DNA from: a bacterium
Lineage (GTDB): Bacteria; Actinomycetota; Acidimicrobiia; Spongiisociales; JAENVV01
Reading direction: 5' to 3'
Assembly (NCBI GenBank): GCA_024639975.1
Contig: JAHEFX010000014.1
Location: 1-32,770 of the forward strand
Length of the DNA stretch: 32,770 nt
In this document: positions 24,827 to 32,687 of the stretch, piece after piece
How positions within the stretch are numbered: position 1 is the first letter of the stretch
How the letters are laid out: each line of letters starts with the position of its first letter
Made by a program: the position numbers and the translations under genes
Notes under the pieces: generated by a model
Told to the model about the DNA's origin: nothing
The model's database searches: none
Seen by the model: only the letters and a program-made list of their open reading frames with translations

Positions 24827-27130
24827 ATGGCGAAACGGACCTCCTCCCGACGCGGGGCAAAGCGGGCGGGGCGGGGTTCCAAGAAGCAGAAGTCGCTCTT
24901 CGGGTCACTCGGTGCCGCGCTGGCATCGGTTCCGGTCCGGGTCCGACACCGACTCGGCAGGCAGGCCGACGACGTCTGGGGCGTCGTGCTGGTCGTCCTG
25001 GCCGGGCTGATCACCCTGGCGTTCTTCGGCCAGGCCGGTCCCATCGGCCGCGGCGTGGTCTACGCACTCACCTTCCTCTTCGGGCTGTGGTCCGTGCTCG
25101 TCCCGGTGATCCTCGCCTTCCTCGGGGTGTCCTTGGTCATAGGCCGCACCCGGCGGCCACACGGGCGCATCGCCCTCGGCATCGCCATCGCATTCATCGG
25201 GACCCAAGCGCTGTTCCACCATCTCACCGACGGCCCCCTGCCGTGGGAGATCATCGAGGGTGGCGCGGCATCCGCCGAGCCCGGCTTGGAGGGCCTGCTG
25301 GTGCTCGGGGGCGGCCTCGTGGGTGCCCTCATCGCCTTCCCGACTGCTCGCCTGATCGGCGATTGGGGCGCCAACCTGGTGCTCGGCGCCCTCACCGTGA
25401 CCGGGGTGCTCCTCGCCACGCAGACCTCTTTCCGGGACTTCTTCCTCGCCGTCGGTGACCTCTGGCGGGCCCTGTCGGCCTGGGTCCGCTCCCTGCGAAC
25501 GACCATTCGACACGCAGTGCCGGTCAAGACGCGTGCCCCCCAGATCGTCACCCAGTCCCCGACGAGCCAAGGCCCGAAGAAGCGGCGTCCCGCCAAGCCC
25601 CGGCCGGGCGAGGACGAGGGAGAGCCGGAGCTCGCCGAGCCGGTCGCAGAAGAAGAACCGGAGGCGATCCCGACGAGCGTCGTGGACGAGGCCTACGAGA
25701 AGCCTCCGCTCGAGCTGCTGGAGCTGTCCGAGGGGATCACGCAGAACCGACGCTCACTCGAGCAAACCGCTGACCAACTGGCCGAGACGCTCCGCCAACA
25801 CGGCGTGGATGCCGAGCTCACGAAGATCGTCCCCGGGCCCACCGTCACCCGGTACGAGATCGAGCTCGCCGCCGGCGTCAAGGTCAGCAAGGTCACGAAC
25901 CTCGCCCACGACATCGCCTACGCCCTCGCCACACCCGACGTCCGCTTGCTGGCGCCGATCCCGGGCAAGTCGGCGATCGGCGTCGAAGTGCCGAACGTCC
26001 AGCGTCGTCTCGTGACCCTCGGTGACGTGCTCCATTCGGCAGAGGCCGAGAAGGCCGCCCACCCGTTGACGGTGGGTCTGGGCATGGACATCTCGGGAAA
26101 GCCGATCATGCTGAACCTCGCCGAGCTGCCGCACGTGCTCATCGCCGGCGCCACCGGGGCCGGGAAGTCGTCGTGCATCAACTCGATCGTCACGTCCCTG
26201 CTGGTCCGCACGCACCCCGACGACGTTCGATTGATCATGGTGGACCCCAAGCGGGTCGAGCTGGGCCAGTACAACGGCGTCCCCCACCTGTTGACCAAGG
26301 TCATCACGAACCCGCGCAAGGCGGCTGACGCCCTGAAGTGGGCCGTCGAGGAGATGGATCGCCGCTACGACCTCCTCGCCGATGCCGGCGTGCGGGACAT
26401 CGTCGGGTATCGCCACAAGCTCGACGCCGACGAGCTCGACCCCGACGGCTTCGACCGCTTCCCCTACCTGGTCGTGCTCATCGACGAGCTGAACGACCTG
26501 ATGATGGTGGCCGGGCGCGAAGTCGAGGATTCCGTCGTGCGCATCGCGCAGATGGCTCGTGCGGTTGGCATCCACCTCGTCATCGCCACCCAGCGCCCTT
26601 CGGTGAACGTCATCACCGGCGTGATCAAGGCCAATGTCCCGAGTCGTCTGGCCTTCTCGGTCGCCAGCCAGACCGACTCCCGCGTCATCATCGACTCGGC
26701 GGGAGCCGAGAAGCTCGTCGGCATGGGCGACATGCTCGTCGTGACTGCCAAACAGCCGCGGCCTCGCCGCATCCAAGGGTGCTGGGTCGAGGAGTCCGAG
26801 GTCGAGGAAGTCGTCGGATGGGTCAAGGAGCAGAAGGAGGCCCGCTACGAGGACACGGTCATCGAGCAGGCCGCCGAGGCTGCACGCGTGGCCCAAGCGG
26901 AAGAGGACGACGAGGACGAGGCCTTGGTGCGCCAGGCCGTCGAGCTGGTCGTCTCGAGCCAGCTCGGGTCGACGTCGATGCTCCAGCGCAAGCTTCGTAT
27001 CGGATTCGCCCGTGCCGGGCGGGTGATGGACATCATGGAGACGAGGGGGGTCGTGGGACCGTCGCTCGGCTCGAAGGCAAGAGAAGTCCTGTGGACGACC
27101 GACGATCTCATGGAGAGCACAGATGCGTGA
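24827..27130 (+). CDS. ftsK: DNA translocase FtsK/SpoIIIE
   Basis: A 767-aa septal DNA pump that moves chromosome ends away from the closing division site. A basic N-terminus (KRTSSRRGAKRAGRGSKK) leads to four or five membrane helices (about 48-215), then an acidic Pro-rich linker (about 235-290). The motor has an alpha domain, Walker A GATGAGKS (about 441-448), Walker B LVVLIDELND (about 545-554) and the ATQRPSVNVITG stretch. The C-terminal winged-helix gamma domain (about 700-762, SSQLGSTSMLQRKLRIGFARAG) reads the polar sequences in DNA. I chose ATG-24827 over GTG-24764 because of the -10 box and because the extra 21 residues look non-coding. A small ORF overlaps its end. Confidence 0.95.
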   Translation: MAKRTSSRRGAKRAGRGSKKQKSLFGSLGAALASVPVRVRHRLGRQADDVWGVVLVVLAGLITLAFFGQAGPIGRGVVYALTFLFGLWSVLVPVILAFLGVSLVIGRTRRPHGRIALGIAIAFIGTQALFHHLTDGPLPWEIIEGGAASAEPGLEGLLVLGGGLVGALIAFPTARLIGDWGANLVLGALTVTGVLLATQTSFRDFFLAVGDLWRALSAWVRSLRTTIRHAVPVKTRAPQIVTQSPTSQGPKKRRPAKPRPGEDEGEPELAEPVAEEEPEAIPTSVVDEAYEKPPLELLELSEGITQNRRSLEQTADQLAETLRQHGVDAELTKIVPGPTVTRYEIELAAGVKVSKVTNLAHDIAYALATPDVRLLAPIPGKSAIGVEVPNVQRRLVTLGDVLHSAEAEKAAHPLTVGLGMDISGKPIMLNLAELPHVLIAGATGAGKSSCINSIVTSLLVRTHPDDVRLIMVDPKRVELGQYNGVPHLLTKVITNPRKAADALKWAVEEMDRRYDLLADAGVRDIVGYRHKLDADELDPDGFDRFPYLVVLIDELNDLMMVAGREVEDSVVRIAQMARAVGIHLVIATQRPSVNVITGVIKANVPSRLAFSVASQTDSRVIIDSAGAEKLVGMGDMLVVTAKQPRPRRIQGCWVEESEVEEVVGWVKEQKEARYEDTVIEQAAEAARVAQAEEDDEDEALVRQAVELVVSSQLGSTSMLQRKLRIGFARAGRVMDIMETRGVVGPSLGSKAREVLWTTDDLMESTDA

Positions 27131-27320
27131 CCCCCACCTCTTCGGCGCCCTGGTGACACAGCTACGGCTGTGGCGTCACGACGTCATGAACTGGGACCTG
27201 CCCTTCGGCCGGCGCGATGGCGTCTGGCGTTGGCGGAAGCGAGTCCCGGCCCGAGTTCTCACACTTCCGGCCATCGATACCGCTGACCTCCGGTCGGAAG
27301 AGGAGTCGAGGGCCGCCTAG
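27123..27320 (+). CDS. Small basic Trp/Arg-rich ORF after ftsK
   Basis: A 65-aa reading frame whose ATG lies 8 bases inside the end of ftsK, so it could be translationally coupled. It is rich in Arg and Trp (QLRLWRHDVMNWDLPFGRR, then GVWRWRKR) with a more acidic tail. Third codon positions are GC-rich like those of neighbouring genes, which favours a real gene, but I recognise no family and the frame could be chance. A strong terminator follows after about 50 bases. Confidence 0.45.
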   Translation: MRDPHLFGALVTQLRLWRHDVMNWDLPFGRRDGVWRWRKRVPARVLTLPAIDTADLRSEEESRAA

Positions 27321-27372
27321 GTGCCCCGCACCCGATTCGCGCCGGCACGGCGCCGATCGGGCCGCACCCCGA

Positions 27373-27403
27373 ATGAGCCCCGGGTGGCACGCCCGGGGCT
27401 CAT
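27373..27403. terminator. Bidirectional terminator with 12-bp stem
   Basis: ATGAGCCCCGGG (27373-27384) pairs perfectly with CCCGGGGCTCAT (27392-27403) around 7 bases. It lies between the ftsK unit and the convergent DUF2461 gene and can serve both. Confidence 0.85.
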
Positions 27404-27409
27404 CTCATC

Positions 27410-28087
27410 TCAGAATTCGACCCCGACCGCATCACAGAGGAAGGCCATGAGTGGTGTCGCCGTGTCGAGCAGGTCGGTGTACGTGGCGAGGAAGTCGTCG
27501 GACATCACGACCTCCTGGTCCAATGCGGTGCTGGCCATGAACGACTTCAGTTTGAGGTCCTCGATGAGGGGGTGGTCGGGATCGAAACCTTTCGGGGGTC
27601 GTTTCAGCGTCTGTTCCCTGCTGAGCTCGAGCCCGCCGCCCAGCGCGGAAACGGCCGTCTCCCAGGTCTCCCGGTTCTCTGCGATGTGCTCACGGATGTC
27701 GTACTGGATCTTCGTCTCCGGAGTCCAGAGCCCGACCCCGGCGAAGCAGTTGTCCGGTTCCAGGTGGAGGTAGTAGCCGGGGGCGTGGGCATCCTTGGCT
27801 CGCTCGTGGCGGAAGTGGAGGGCGGCGTTGGTCTTGTAGGGCGTCTTGTCCTTGGAGAACCGGGTGTCCCGGTGGATGCGGAACATCGACCCACCCTGGG
27901 TCTTCGGAATCGCCCGAAAGCGACTGGAGATGCCGGAGAGGGGCGCAGCGAACGCCTCGATGAACTCCATGCACGGCTCACGCACATCCGCCTCGTAGCG
28001 GTCACGGTTGGCGTCGAACCACTCCTTGGTGTTGTTGTCGGCCAAGTCGTCGAGGAAACCGAACAGTTCGGGTCCAAAGAATCCCAT
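27410..28087 (-). CDS. DUF2461 (TIGR02453) family protein
   Basis: A 225-aa soluble protein of the DUF2461 family. Family hallmarks seen: FLDDLADNNTKEWFDANRDRYE at the N-terminus, MFRIHRDTRFSKDKTPYKTN in the middle, GYYLHLEPDNCFAGVGLW, and RPPKGFDPDHPLIEDLKLKSF near the end. The family is widespread and has no established biochemical role. ATG-28087 has a TAGCGT 6 bases upstream on the minus strand (leaderless). Single gene ending at a shared terminator. Confidence 0.92.
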   Translation of the reverse strand: MGFFGPELFGFLDDLADNNTKEWFDANRDRYEADVREPCMEFIEAFAAPLSGISSRFRAIPKTQGGSMFRIHRDTRFSKDKTPYKTNAALHFRHERAKDAHAPGYYLHLEPDNCFAGVGLWTPETKIQYDIREHIAENRETWETAVSALGGGLELSREQTLKRPPKGFDPDHPLIEDLKLKSFMASTALDQEVVMSDDFLATYTDLLDTATPLMAFLCDAVGVEF

Positions 28088-28093
28088 GCCGCG

Positions 28094-28099
28094 ACGCTA
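28094..28099 (-). promoter_or_regulatory. -10 box TAGCGT of the DUF2461 gene
   Basis: TAGCGT reads on the minus strand 28099-28094, 6 bases before ATG-28087. The divergent gene uses the same hexamer on the plus strand at 28167. Confidence 0.5.
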
Positions 28100-28166
28100 G
28101 GGGAAGAAGATGACGGGGAGCGGCGATCCCGGGGCGGTGTTGGAAGCCGGGTCGTCCCCCGAGGGG

Positions 28167-28172
28167 TAGCGT
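28167..28172 (+). promoter_or_regulatory. -10 box TAGCGT of the small membrane protein/GerW unit
   Basis: TAGCGT ends 7 bases before ATG-28180 with no ribosome site, predicting a leaderless mRNA. Confidence 0.5.
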
Positions 28173-28179
28173 CATCGAC

Positions 28180-28452
28180 ATGTGGGCAGTGCTGTTCGAC
28201 GACGTTCGGGGTGAAACGGTTCGCCGCGGGAAGCTCGGAGTCACGCCGGTGGCGCGGCGCTGGGGGCTTCGAGTAGGCCCGCCGGATGGTCGGTGGGCCT
28301 GGACGATGTCCTACGCGGCGCCGGCGCTCGAAGTCGTCGAAGGCGACGGCGAGCCCGACCTGCGCATGCTCCCCGACGTTGGACTGTGGTCTCGGCTGGG
28401 AGCGATGACACTGATCGCCCTCGCCGTGCTGATGATGGGAGTACGACGATGA
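28180..28452 (+). CDS. Small protein with C-terminal membrane helix
   Basis: A 90-aa protein with a basic, Trp-containing N-terminal part and one hydrophobic helix at about residues 71-88 (LGAMTLIALAVLMMGV) ending in Arg-Arg, so it is probably tail-anchored in the inner membrane. No family recognised. It overlaps the GerW-like gene by 4 bases (ATGA), and both end with a membrane helix followed by Arg residues, so the two may work together. Confidence 0.7.
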   Translation: MWAVLFDDVRGETVRRGKLGVTPVARRWGLRVGPPDGRWAWTMSYAAPALEVVEGDGEPDLRMLPDVGLWSRLGAMTLIALAVLMMGVRR

Positions 28453-28838
28453 GTGATGACACGATGCGCGGTGGCTTCGATGCCGTCGCGGCGACGTTCG
28501 AGCGGTACTTTGCCGTGGCGATCGACGACCTGTTCGGTGAACCGATCGAGCGGGGTGACCGCACCGTGTTCACGGCTGCGTCCATCGAACGCATGGGTGG
28601 CTTCGGCATGGGCGGCGGCTCCGGTGAGGACGAGGGCCCGGATGGCGAGGGAGCGGGGACCGGATCCGGTGCCGGTGGTGGGGGCGGGGGCACATTGCGC
28701 GCCCGGCCGGTTGCGGTGATCGAGGTCTCGCAGGACGGGATGCGTGTGGAGCCGGTGATCGACTTCACGAACGTGCTGGTGACGGCGCTCCTCGCCGCGG
28801 CCGCGTTCCTGTCCCTTGGGAGGCGCGTCCGCCGCTAG
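28449..28838 (+). CDS. GerW/YtfJ-like protein with C-terminal membrane helix
   Basis: A 129-aa protein with the order of the GerW (YtfJ) family. FGEPIERGDRTVFTAASIERMGGFGMGGGSG is followed by a Gly-rich loop (about 50-81), then ARPVAVIEVSQDGMRVEPVID. Bacillus YtfJ is a spore-coat-related protein, but relatives are common in non-sporulating actinobacteria, so a spore role should not be assumed. After the domain there is a membrane helix (about 105-121) and a basic end, unlike the Bacillus protein. It is coupled to the small membrane protein gene in front. Confidence 0.8.
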   Translation: MSDDTMRGGFDAVAATFERYFAVAIDDLFGEPIERGDRTVFTAASIERMGGFGMGGGSGEDEGPDGEGAGTGSGAGGGGGGTLRARPVAVIEVSQDGMRVEPVIDFTNVLVTALLAAAAFLSLGRRVRR

Positions 28839-29047
28839 GTCGATGCCGGGGCTGCCGGGTGTGGATACCTGATCGGCGTGGCGGATCCGGATGAGTGCCC
28901 GGCCCGCGGACATCGATGCAAGGGACACGAAGGACCGGTCGGTGGAGCCGAATCGCGTGGCGACCCCACGCCACGGTGTGGACGTTGGTCCGCACGGCCT
29001 GGATCATGCGATTGACCGCTTGAATCCGGTCAGCGTCGACGAGCGCG
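28839..29047. other. Gap before the E1 gene with two hairpins
   Basis: I see no convincing gene here. CGTGGCG (28956-28962) pairs with CGCCACG (28969-28975). An adjacent hairpin pairs GTGTGGAC with GTCCGCAC (about 28976-28997, one wobble). They may end the GerW-like transcript, although they lie over 100 bases after its stop. Confidence 0.5.
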
Positions 29048-29053
29048 TACGAT
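29048..29053 (+). promoter_or_regulatory. -10 box TACGAT of the 2-oxoacid dehydrogenase operon
   Basis: TACGAT ends 7 bases before ATG-29061. No ribosome site lies between, so a leaderless start is predicted. Confidence 0.5.
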
Positions 29054-29060
29054 CGCCTCG

Positions 29061-30080
29061 ATGCGCCAGATCCTCCTGCCCGACGGCTCCCTAGATGGCG
29101 AGTCGCCACTCCCGACGGACCATGTGAAACGGCTCTTCGAGGCGATGGTCACGGCCCGCCGCTATGACCACAAGAGCATCTCGCTCCAACGACAGGGCCG
29201 GCTGGCGACCTACGCCCCGTTCGAGGGGCAGGAGGCCGCCCAACTGGCCTCCGTCGCCGCATTGGCTCCGGACGACTGGCTCGTGGCCACCTACCGGGAC
29301 GCGGCTGCCAACTGGGCCCATGGCTACCCGATGGACCTGCTCTTCCTTGGCCGCGTTGGCGACGAGCGCGGCGGCGCCCCACCCGAAGATGTCCACTGCC
29401 TCCCACCCTCGATCACCGTTGGGGCCCACATGCTCCACGCTGTCGGCCTCGCCTGGGCTGCCATGCTCAAGGGCGAGAACCGGGTGGCGCTCACCATGTT
29501 CGGGGATGGTGCCACCAGCGAAGGGGATTTCCACGAGGCGATGAACTTCGCCGCCGTCTACGACACTCCCACCGTCTTCCTCTGCCAGAACAACGGGTAC
29601 GCCATCTCGCTGCCGGTCGCCAGACAGACGAGGTCGGAGTCCATCGCCGCCAAGGCGTCGGCCTACGGCATGGCCGGCGTACGGGTGGACGGCAACGACC
29701 CCCTTGCCGTATACGACGTCACCCGCGAGGCGGTCGCCCGAGCAAGACGTGGCGGGGGACCGACGCTCATCGAAGCCGTCACGTACCGGTTGGGTGCCCA
29801 CACCACCAACGACGATCCCGGCCGGTACCGGACGTCCGAGGAGGAAGAGGCGGCTCGCCGGCGTGATCCGATCGTTCGAACCCGCAGCTACCTCGAGGGT
29901 CTCGGCGAGTGGTCCCGGGGGTGGGAGGACGCCATCGAGACCGAGGCCGAGCGGCTCGTCGATGAAGCCATCGAGCGAGCGGAAGCGATGCAAGTACCCG
30001 ACGTGGAGCATGTGTTCTCTGCGATGTTCGAGACGCCGCACGCCGGCCTGGTCGCCCAGGCCGAGGAGGCGGGGCGATGA
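29061..30080 (+). CDS. 2-oxoacid dehydrogenase E1 component, alpha subunit
   Basis: A 339-aa thiamine diphosphate enzyme subunit of the pyruvate/branched-chain 2-oxoacid dehydrogenase complex. The cofactor motif runs from GDGATSEGDFHEA (148-160) to QNNGYAIS (176-183). The front has YAPFEGQEAAQLAS, and YRLGAHTTNDDPGRYRT resembles the phosphorylation-loop area of its relatives. It decarboxylates the 2-oxoacid and passes the acyl group to lipoyl-E2. The sequence fits PdhA of the heterotetrameric type or BkdA; substrate (pyruvate or branched-chain) cannot be decided. It overlaps the beta gene by 4 bases. Confidence 0.93.
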   Translation: MRQILLPDGSLDGESPLPTDHVKRLFEAMVTARRYDHKSISLQRQGRLATYAPFEGQEAAQLASVAALAPDDWLVATYRDAAANWAHGYPMDLLFLGRVGDERGGAPPEDVHCLPPSITVGAHMLHAVGLAWAAMLKGENRVALTMFGDGATSEGDFHEAMNFAAVYDTPTVFLCQNNGYAISLPVARQTRSESIAAKASAYGMAGVRVDGNDPLAVYDVTREAVARARRGGGPTLIEAVTYRLGAHTTNDDPGRYRTSEEEEAARRRDPIVRTRSYLEGLGEWSRGWEDAIETEAERLVDEAIERAEAMQVPDVEHVFSAMFETPHAGLVAQAEEAGR

Positions 30081-31057
30081 GCGAGCGAACCCTCGCGCAG
30101 GCCATCACCGCTGGATTGGACGAAGCCTTGGCCTCGGACCCCTCCGTGATGCTGCTCGGCGAGGACGTCGGCGTGACCGGGGGCGTGTTCCGCATCTCCG
30201 ATGGCCTCCTCGAGCGTCATGGTGCCGACCGGGTGGTCGACACACCGGTCGCCGAGTCCGGGATCGTCGGAGCCGCATTCGGACTCGCCGTCGGTGGCAT
30301 GCGGCCGATCGCCGAGATCCAGTTCATGGGCTTCTCCACACCGGGCTACGACCAGGTCGTCAACCACGTCGCCCGCATCCGGCACCGCAGCCGACACCGC
30401 TTCACCGCTCCGCTGGTGCTCCGCATCCCCTACGGGGGCGGTTTCGGGGCAGCCGAGCACCACTCGGAGTCCTGGGAGGCCATCTACGCCCACACGCCCG
30501 GCCTCGTCGTCGTCACCCCGTCGACACCCCACGACGGGAAAGGCCTGCTGGCGGCGTCGGTCGCATCCAACGACCCGGTCGTCTTCCTCGAGCCCATCCG
30601 GCTCTACCGGTCGGTGAAGGGGCAGGTCCCCGACGAGCGTTACGAGGTGCCCCTCGGCACGGCCGCCGTTCGGCGTGAGGGCCGGGACGTCTCCCTCCTC
30701 ACGTGGGGCGCGATGACCAAGGAGGTCCGCCAGGCCGCCGAGGTGCTGGCCGGCCAGGGGATCGACGCCGAGGTCGTGGATGTCCGATCGCTCGTCCCCC
30801 TCGACGAGGAGACCGTCCTCGGGTCGGTCGCCAAGACGGGACGGGCCGTCATCGTCCACGAAGCCCCCCGTACGGCCGGTTTCGGTGCCGAGTTGGCCGC
30901 CCGCATCGGCGAGACCTGTCTCTATGACCTACTCGCCCCGGTCCAGCGAGTAACGGGATGGGACACGGTCTTTCCGCTCAAACGAGGGGAGCACCACTAC
31001 CTGCCCTCGGTCGACCGGATCGTCGCGGCCGCCGTCGACACGATGGCCGACGCCTGA
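30077..31057 (+). CDS. 2-oxoacid dehydrogenase E1 component, beta subunit
   Basis: A 326-aa partner of the alpha subunit (transketolase-like pyrimidine-binding and C-terminal domains). Seen: LGEDVGVTGGVFRISDGL, DTPVAESGIVGAAFGLAVGG, PYGGGFGAAEHHSES, FLEPIRLYRS and the C-terminal VHEAPRTAGFGAELAARI. Together the subunits form the alpha2-beta2 E1. The stop shares a base with the E2 start (TGATG), so the three genes are one operon. Confidence 0.95.
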   Translation: MSERTLAQAITAGLDEALASDPSVMLLGEDVGVTGGVFRISDGLLERHGADRVVDTPVAESGIVGAAFGLAVGGMRPIAEIQFMGFSTPGYDQVVNHVARIRHRSRHRFTAPLVLRIPYGGGFGAAEHHSESWEAIYAHTPGLVVVTPSTPHDGKGLLAASVASNDPVVFLEPIRLYRSVKGQVPDERYEVPLGTAAVRREGRDVSLLTWGAMTKEVRQAAEVLAGQGIDAEVVDVRSLVPLDEETVLGSVAKTGRAVIVHEAPRTAGFGAELAARIGETCLYDLLAPVQRVTGWDTVFPLKRGEHHYLPSVDRIVAAAVDTMADA

Positions 31058-32424
31058 TGCCCACCGTCTTCCGTCTGCCGGACATAGGAGAGGGCCTCAC
31101 CGAGGCCGAGGTCGTCGAGTGGCACGCCGCCGTGGGCGACGAGGTTCGGGCCGACCAGGTGCTCGTCACCGTCGAGACGGACAAAGCCCAAGCCGACCTG
31201 CCTGCTCCGGTGGCGGGGGTCCTCCTTCACCAGGGCGCCGCGCCCGGCGTGGTCCTACCGGTCGGAGAGGTGCTGGCGGTGATCGGCATTCGCGGTGAGC
31301 GGTGGAGCGGCCCGGTGGTCCCCGTTGCACCTCTCGAGCAGGATGCCCTGCCGCTCGATCCGCCGGCTGGAGCGGAACCGGAGCCCGAGCCGGAGCCGGA
31401 GCGGCCGCCACTGGTCGGCACGCTGGACGAATCCGCCGAAGACCTCGATGCGGAGCCGCCAGGGTCGAACGTGACCGAGGCCCCGCCCGCCGAAGTCCCA
31501 CCGGCCAAGAAGGAGGCCGTCCTGCAGTCGGTGCGCCCGCGCGCCCTGCCCCTCGTCCGGCGTGAGGCCGCCGCCCGCGGTATCGATCTGTCCGAGATCG
31601 CGGGCTCCGGTCCGGGGGGCCGGGTGATCCGGGCCGATCTCGACCGGGTCGAGACCGACCCCGGGTCCGAGGCGGCGCCGGAAGTCCCTGCGCCCGAGCC
31701 CGAAGCAGATGCCGAGGTACCGGAGCCTGCGCCCGACATCGAGCCCGGCGAGAACCGCATCCGCATGTCGGCGACCCGCCGAACGATCGCCGCCCGACTC
31801 ACCGAGTCGTGGCGGACGATCCCGCATGTCACGACCTTCGGGGAGTTCGACGCCGGCCGGCTCCTGGACGTGCGACGAGCCCTCGCCGAACGACACCGGA
31901 CCGACGTCCCGCTCGATGCCTTGCTGGTTGGTGCCTGCCTTCCCGTGCTGGGGGCCCATCCGGAGCTGAACGCCACCCTCGACGGTGATGAGCTCGTCCT
32001 GCACGAGCGGGCCGACGTCGGGGTCGCGATCGACGGTCCCAGCGGCCTCCTGGTCGGTGTGGTCCGCGACGCCGGCACCCACGATGTGATCGGTCTGTCC
32101 GAGACCGTGCTGGACCTCGCCGAGCGCGCTCGGGCCCGCCGGCTGGCACCCGACGACATGTCCGGGCAGACGTTCACCGTCTCGAACATCGGTGCCGTGG
32201 GCGGGGGGATGGGCACGCCGATCATCCCGCTCGGCACGACGGCGATCCTCTCGGTGGGTCGAGCCGAACCGAAACCGGTGGTGCGCGACGGAGGCGTCAC
32301 GGTGGCGACCATTGCCTCGCTCAGCCTCTCCTATGACCACCGAGTCATCGATGGCGCCCAGGGTCGAGCCGTGATGTCGATGCTGGTCGAGAACCTCGAG
32401 GAGCCAGCCCTGTTCTTGGTCTGA
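31057..32424 (+). CDS. 2-oxoacid dehydrogenase E2 (dihydrolipoamide acyltransferase)
   Basis: A 455-aa E2 core enzyme that takes the acyl group from E1 and gives it to coenzyme A. Domains: one lipoyl domain (about 3-77) with Lys43 in ETDKAQADLPA, a Pro/Glu-rich linker, the peripheral subunit-binding domain (about 164-191, RREAAARGIDLSEIAGSG), a second acidic linker, and the catalytic domain (about 235-455) with SLSYDHRVIDGAQG (His428, Asp432). There is a single lipoyl domain, as in branched-chain E2. No E3 gene is in the window, so it is shared or elsewhere. The ATG-31057 start is set by the DIGEGLTEAEV lipoyl opening. Two hairpins follow. Confidence 0.94.
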   Translation: MPTVFRLPDIGEGLTEAEVVEWHAAVGDEVRADQVLVTVETDKAQADLPAPVAGVLLHQGAAPGVVLPVGEVLAVIGIRGERWSGPVVPVAPLEQDALPLDPPAGAEPEPEPEPERPPLVGTLDESAEDLDAEPPGSNVTEAPPAEVPPAKKEAVLQSVRPRALPLVRREAAARGIDLSEIAGSGPGGRVIRADLDRVETDPGSEAAPEVPAPEPEADAEVPEPAPDIEPGENRIRMSATRRTIAARLTESWRTIPHVTTFGEFDAGRLLDVRRALAERHRTDVPLDALLVGACLPVLGAHPELNATLDGDELVLHERADVGVAIDGPSGLLVGVVRDAGTHDVIGLSETVLDLAERARARRLAPDDMSGQTFTVSNIGAVGGGMGTPIIPLGTTAILSVGRAEPKPVVRDGGVTVATIASLSLSYDHRVIDGAQGRAVMSMLVENLEEPALFLV

Positions 32425-32461
32425 CCCGCTGGCGTAGCGATTGAGTTCAGGAGCCAAACGA

Positions 32462-32490
32462 ACCGACCCCCGCCATGGGCGGGGGTCGGT
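32462..32490 (+). terminator. 13-bp hairpin terminator of the E1/E2 operon
   Basis: ACCGACCCCCGCC (32462-32474) pairs exactly with 32478-32490 around a 3-base loop, 38 bases after the E2 stop. There is no T-run. Confidence 0.8.
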
Positions 32491-32491
32491 G

Positions 32492-32515
32492 GTGACCCGG
32501 GGAAGGGCGGGTCAC
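32492..32515 (+). terminator. Second hairpin after the E1/E2 operon
   Basis: GTGACCCG (32492-32499) pairs with CGGGTCAC (32508-32515) around 8 bases, directly after the first hairpin. Together they make a tandem terminator. Confidence 0.6.
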
Positions 32516-32611
32516 ACACCCTTCCTGGCCGGGTTCCGGAGCGCTGGGAGGAGCGCCCCGATCTCGGTCAGTGGAACTGTCTTGTGTGTTCGGTTGGCCT
32601 TCCCTCCAACA

Positions 32612-32629
32612 TTGTGAAGTCTTTCACAA
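32612..32629. promoter_or_regulatory. Perfect CRP/FNR-family palindrome
   Basis: TTGTGAA-GTCT-TTCACAA contains TGTGA-N6-TCACA exactly (32613-32628), the classical CRP-family site also bound by actinobacterial GlxR/CRP proteins. Its centre is 67.5 bases before ATG-32688, which would be the transcript start if the gene is leaderless. The surrounding bases are less GC-rich than the rest of the window. Confidence 0.65.
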
Positions 32630-32673
32630 ACGGGAGGAGAATGCAAGCACCTGGCTCAGGAACGTCGTTGGCC

Positions 32674-32679
32674 TAGCGT
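32674..32679 (+). promoter_or_regulatory. -10 box TAGCGT of the last gene
   Basis: TAGCGT ends 8 bases before ATG-32688, the same hexamer as used at 28094 and 28167. Confidence 0.5.
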
Positions 32680-32687
32680 CGCGCCCA

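Noticed and set aside
22869-24926. Minus-strand frame of 685 codons opposite RNase J
   Set aside because: RNase J on the other strand has complete catalytic motifs; this frame also crosses the palindrome region and the ftsK start.
28891-29094. 67-codon frame before the E1 alpha gene
   Set aside because: It overlaps the predicted E1 promoter and start in another frame, has no ribosome site and looks like chance.
32641-32676. 11-codon leader peptide as a firm gene
   Set aside because: The purine-rich site is too close to the ATG for good initiation and the peptide has no regulatory codon run; kept only as a remark in the findings.
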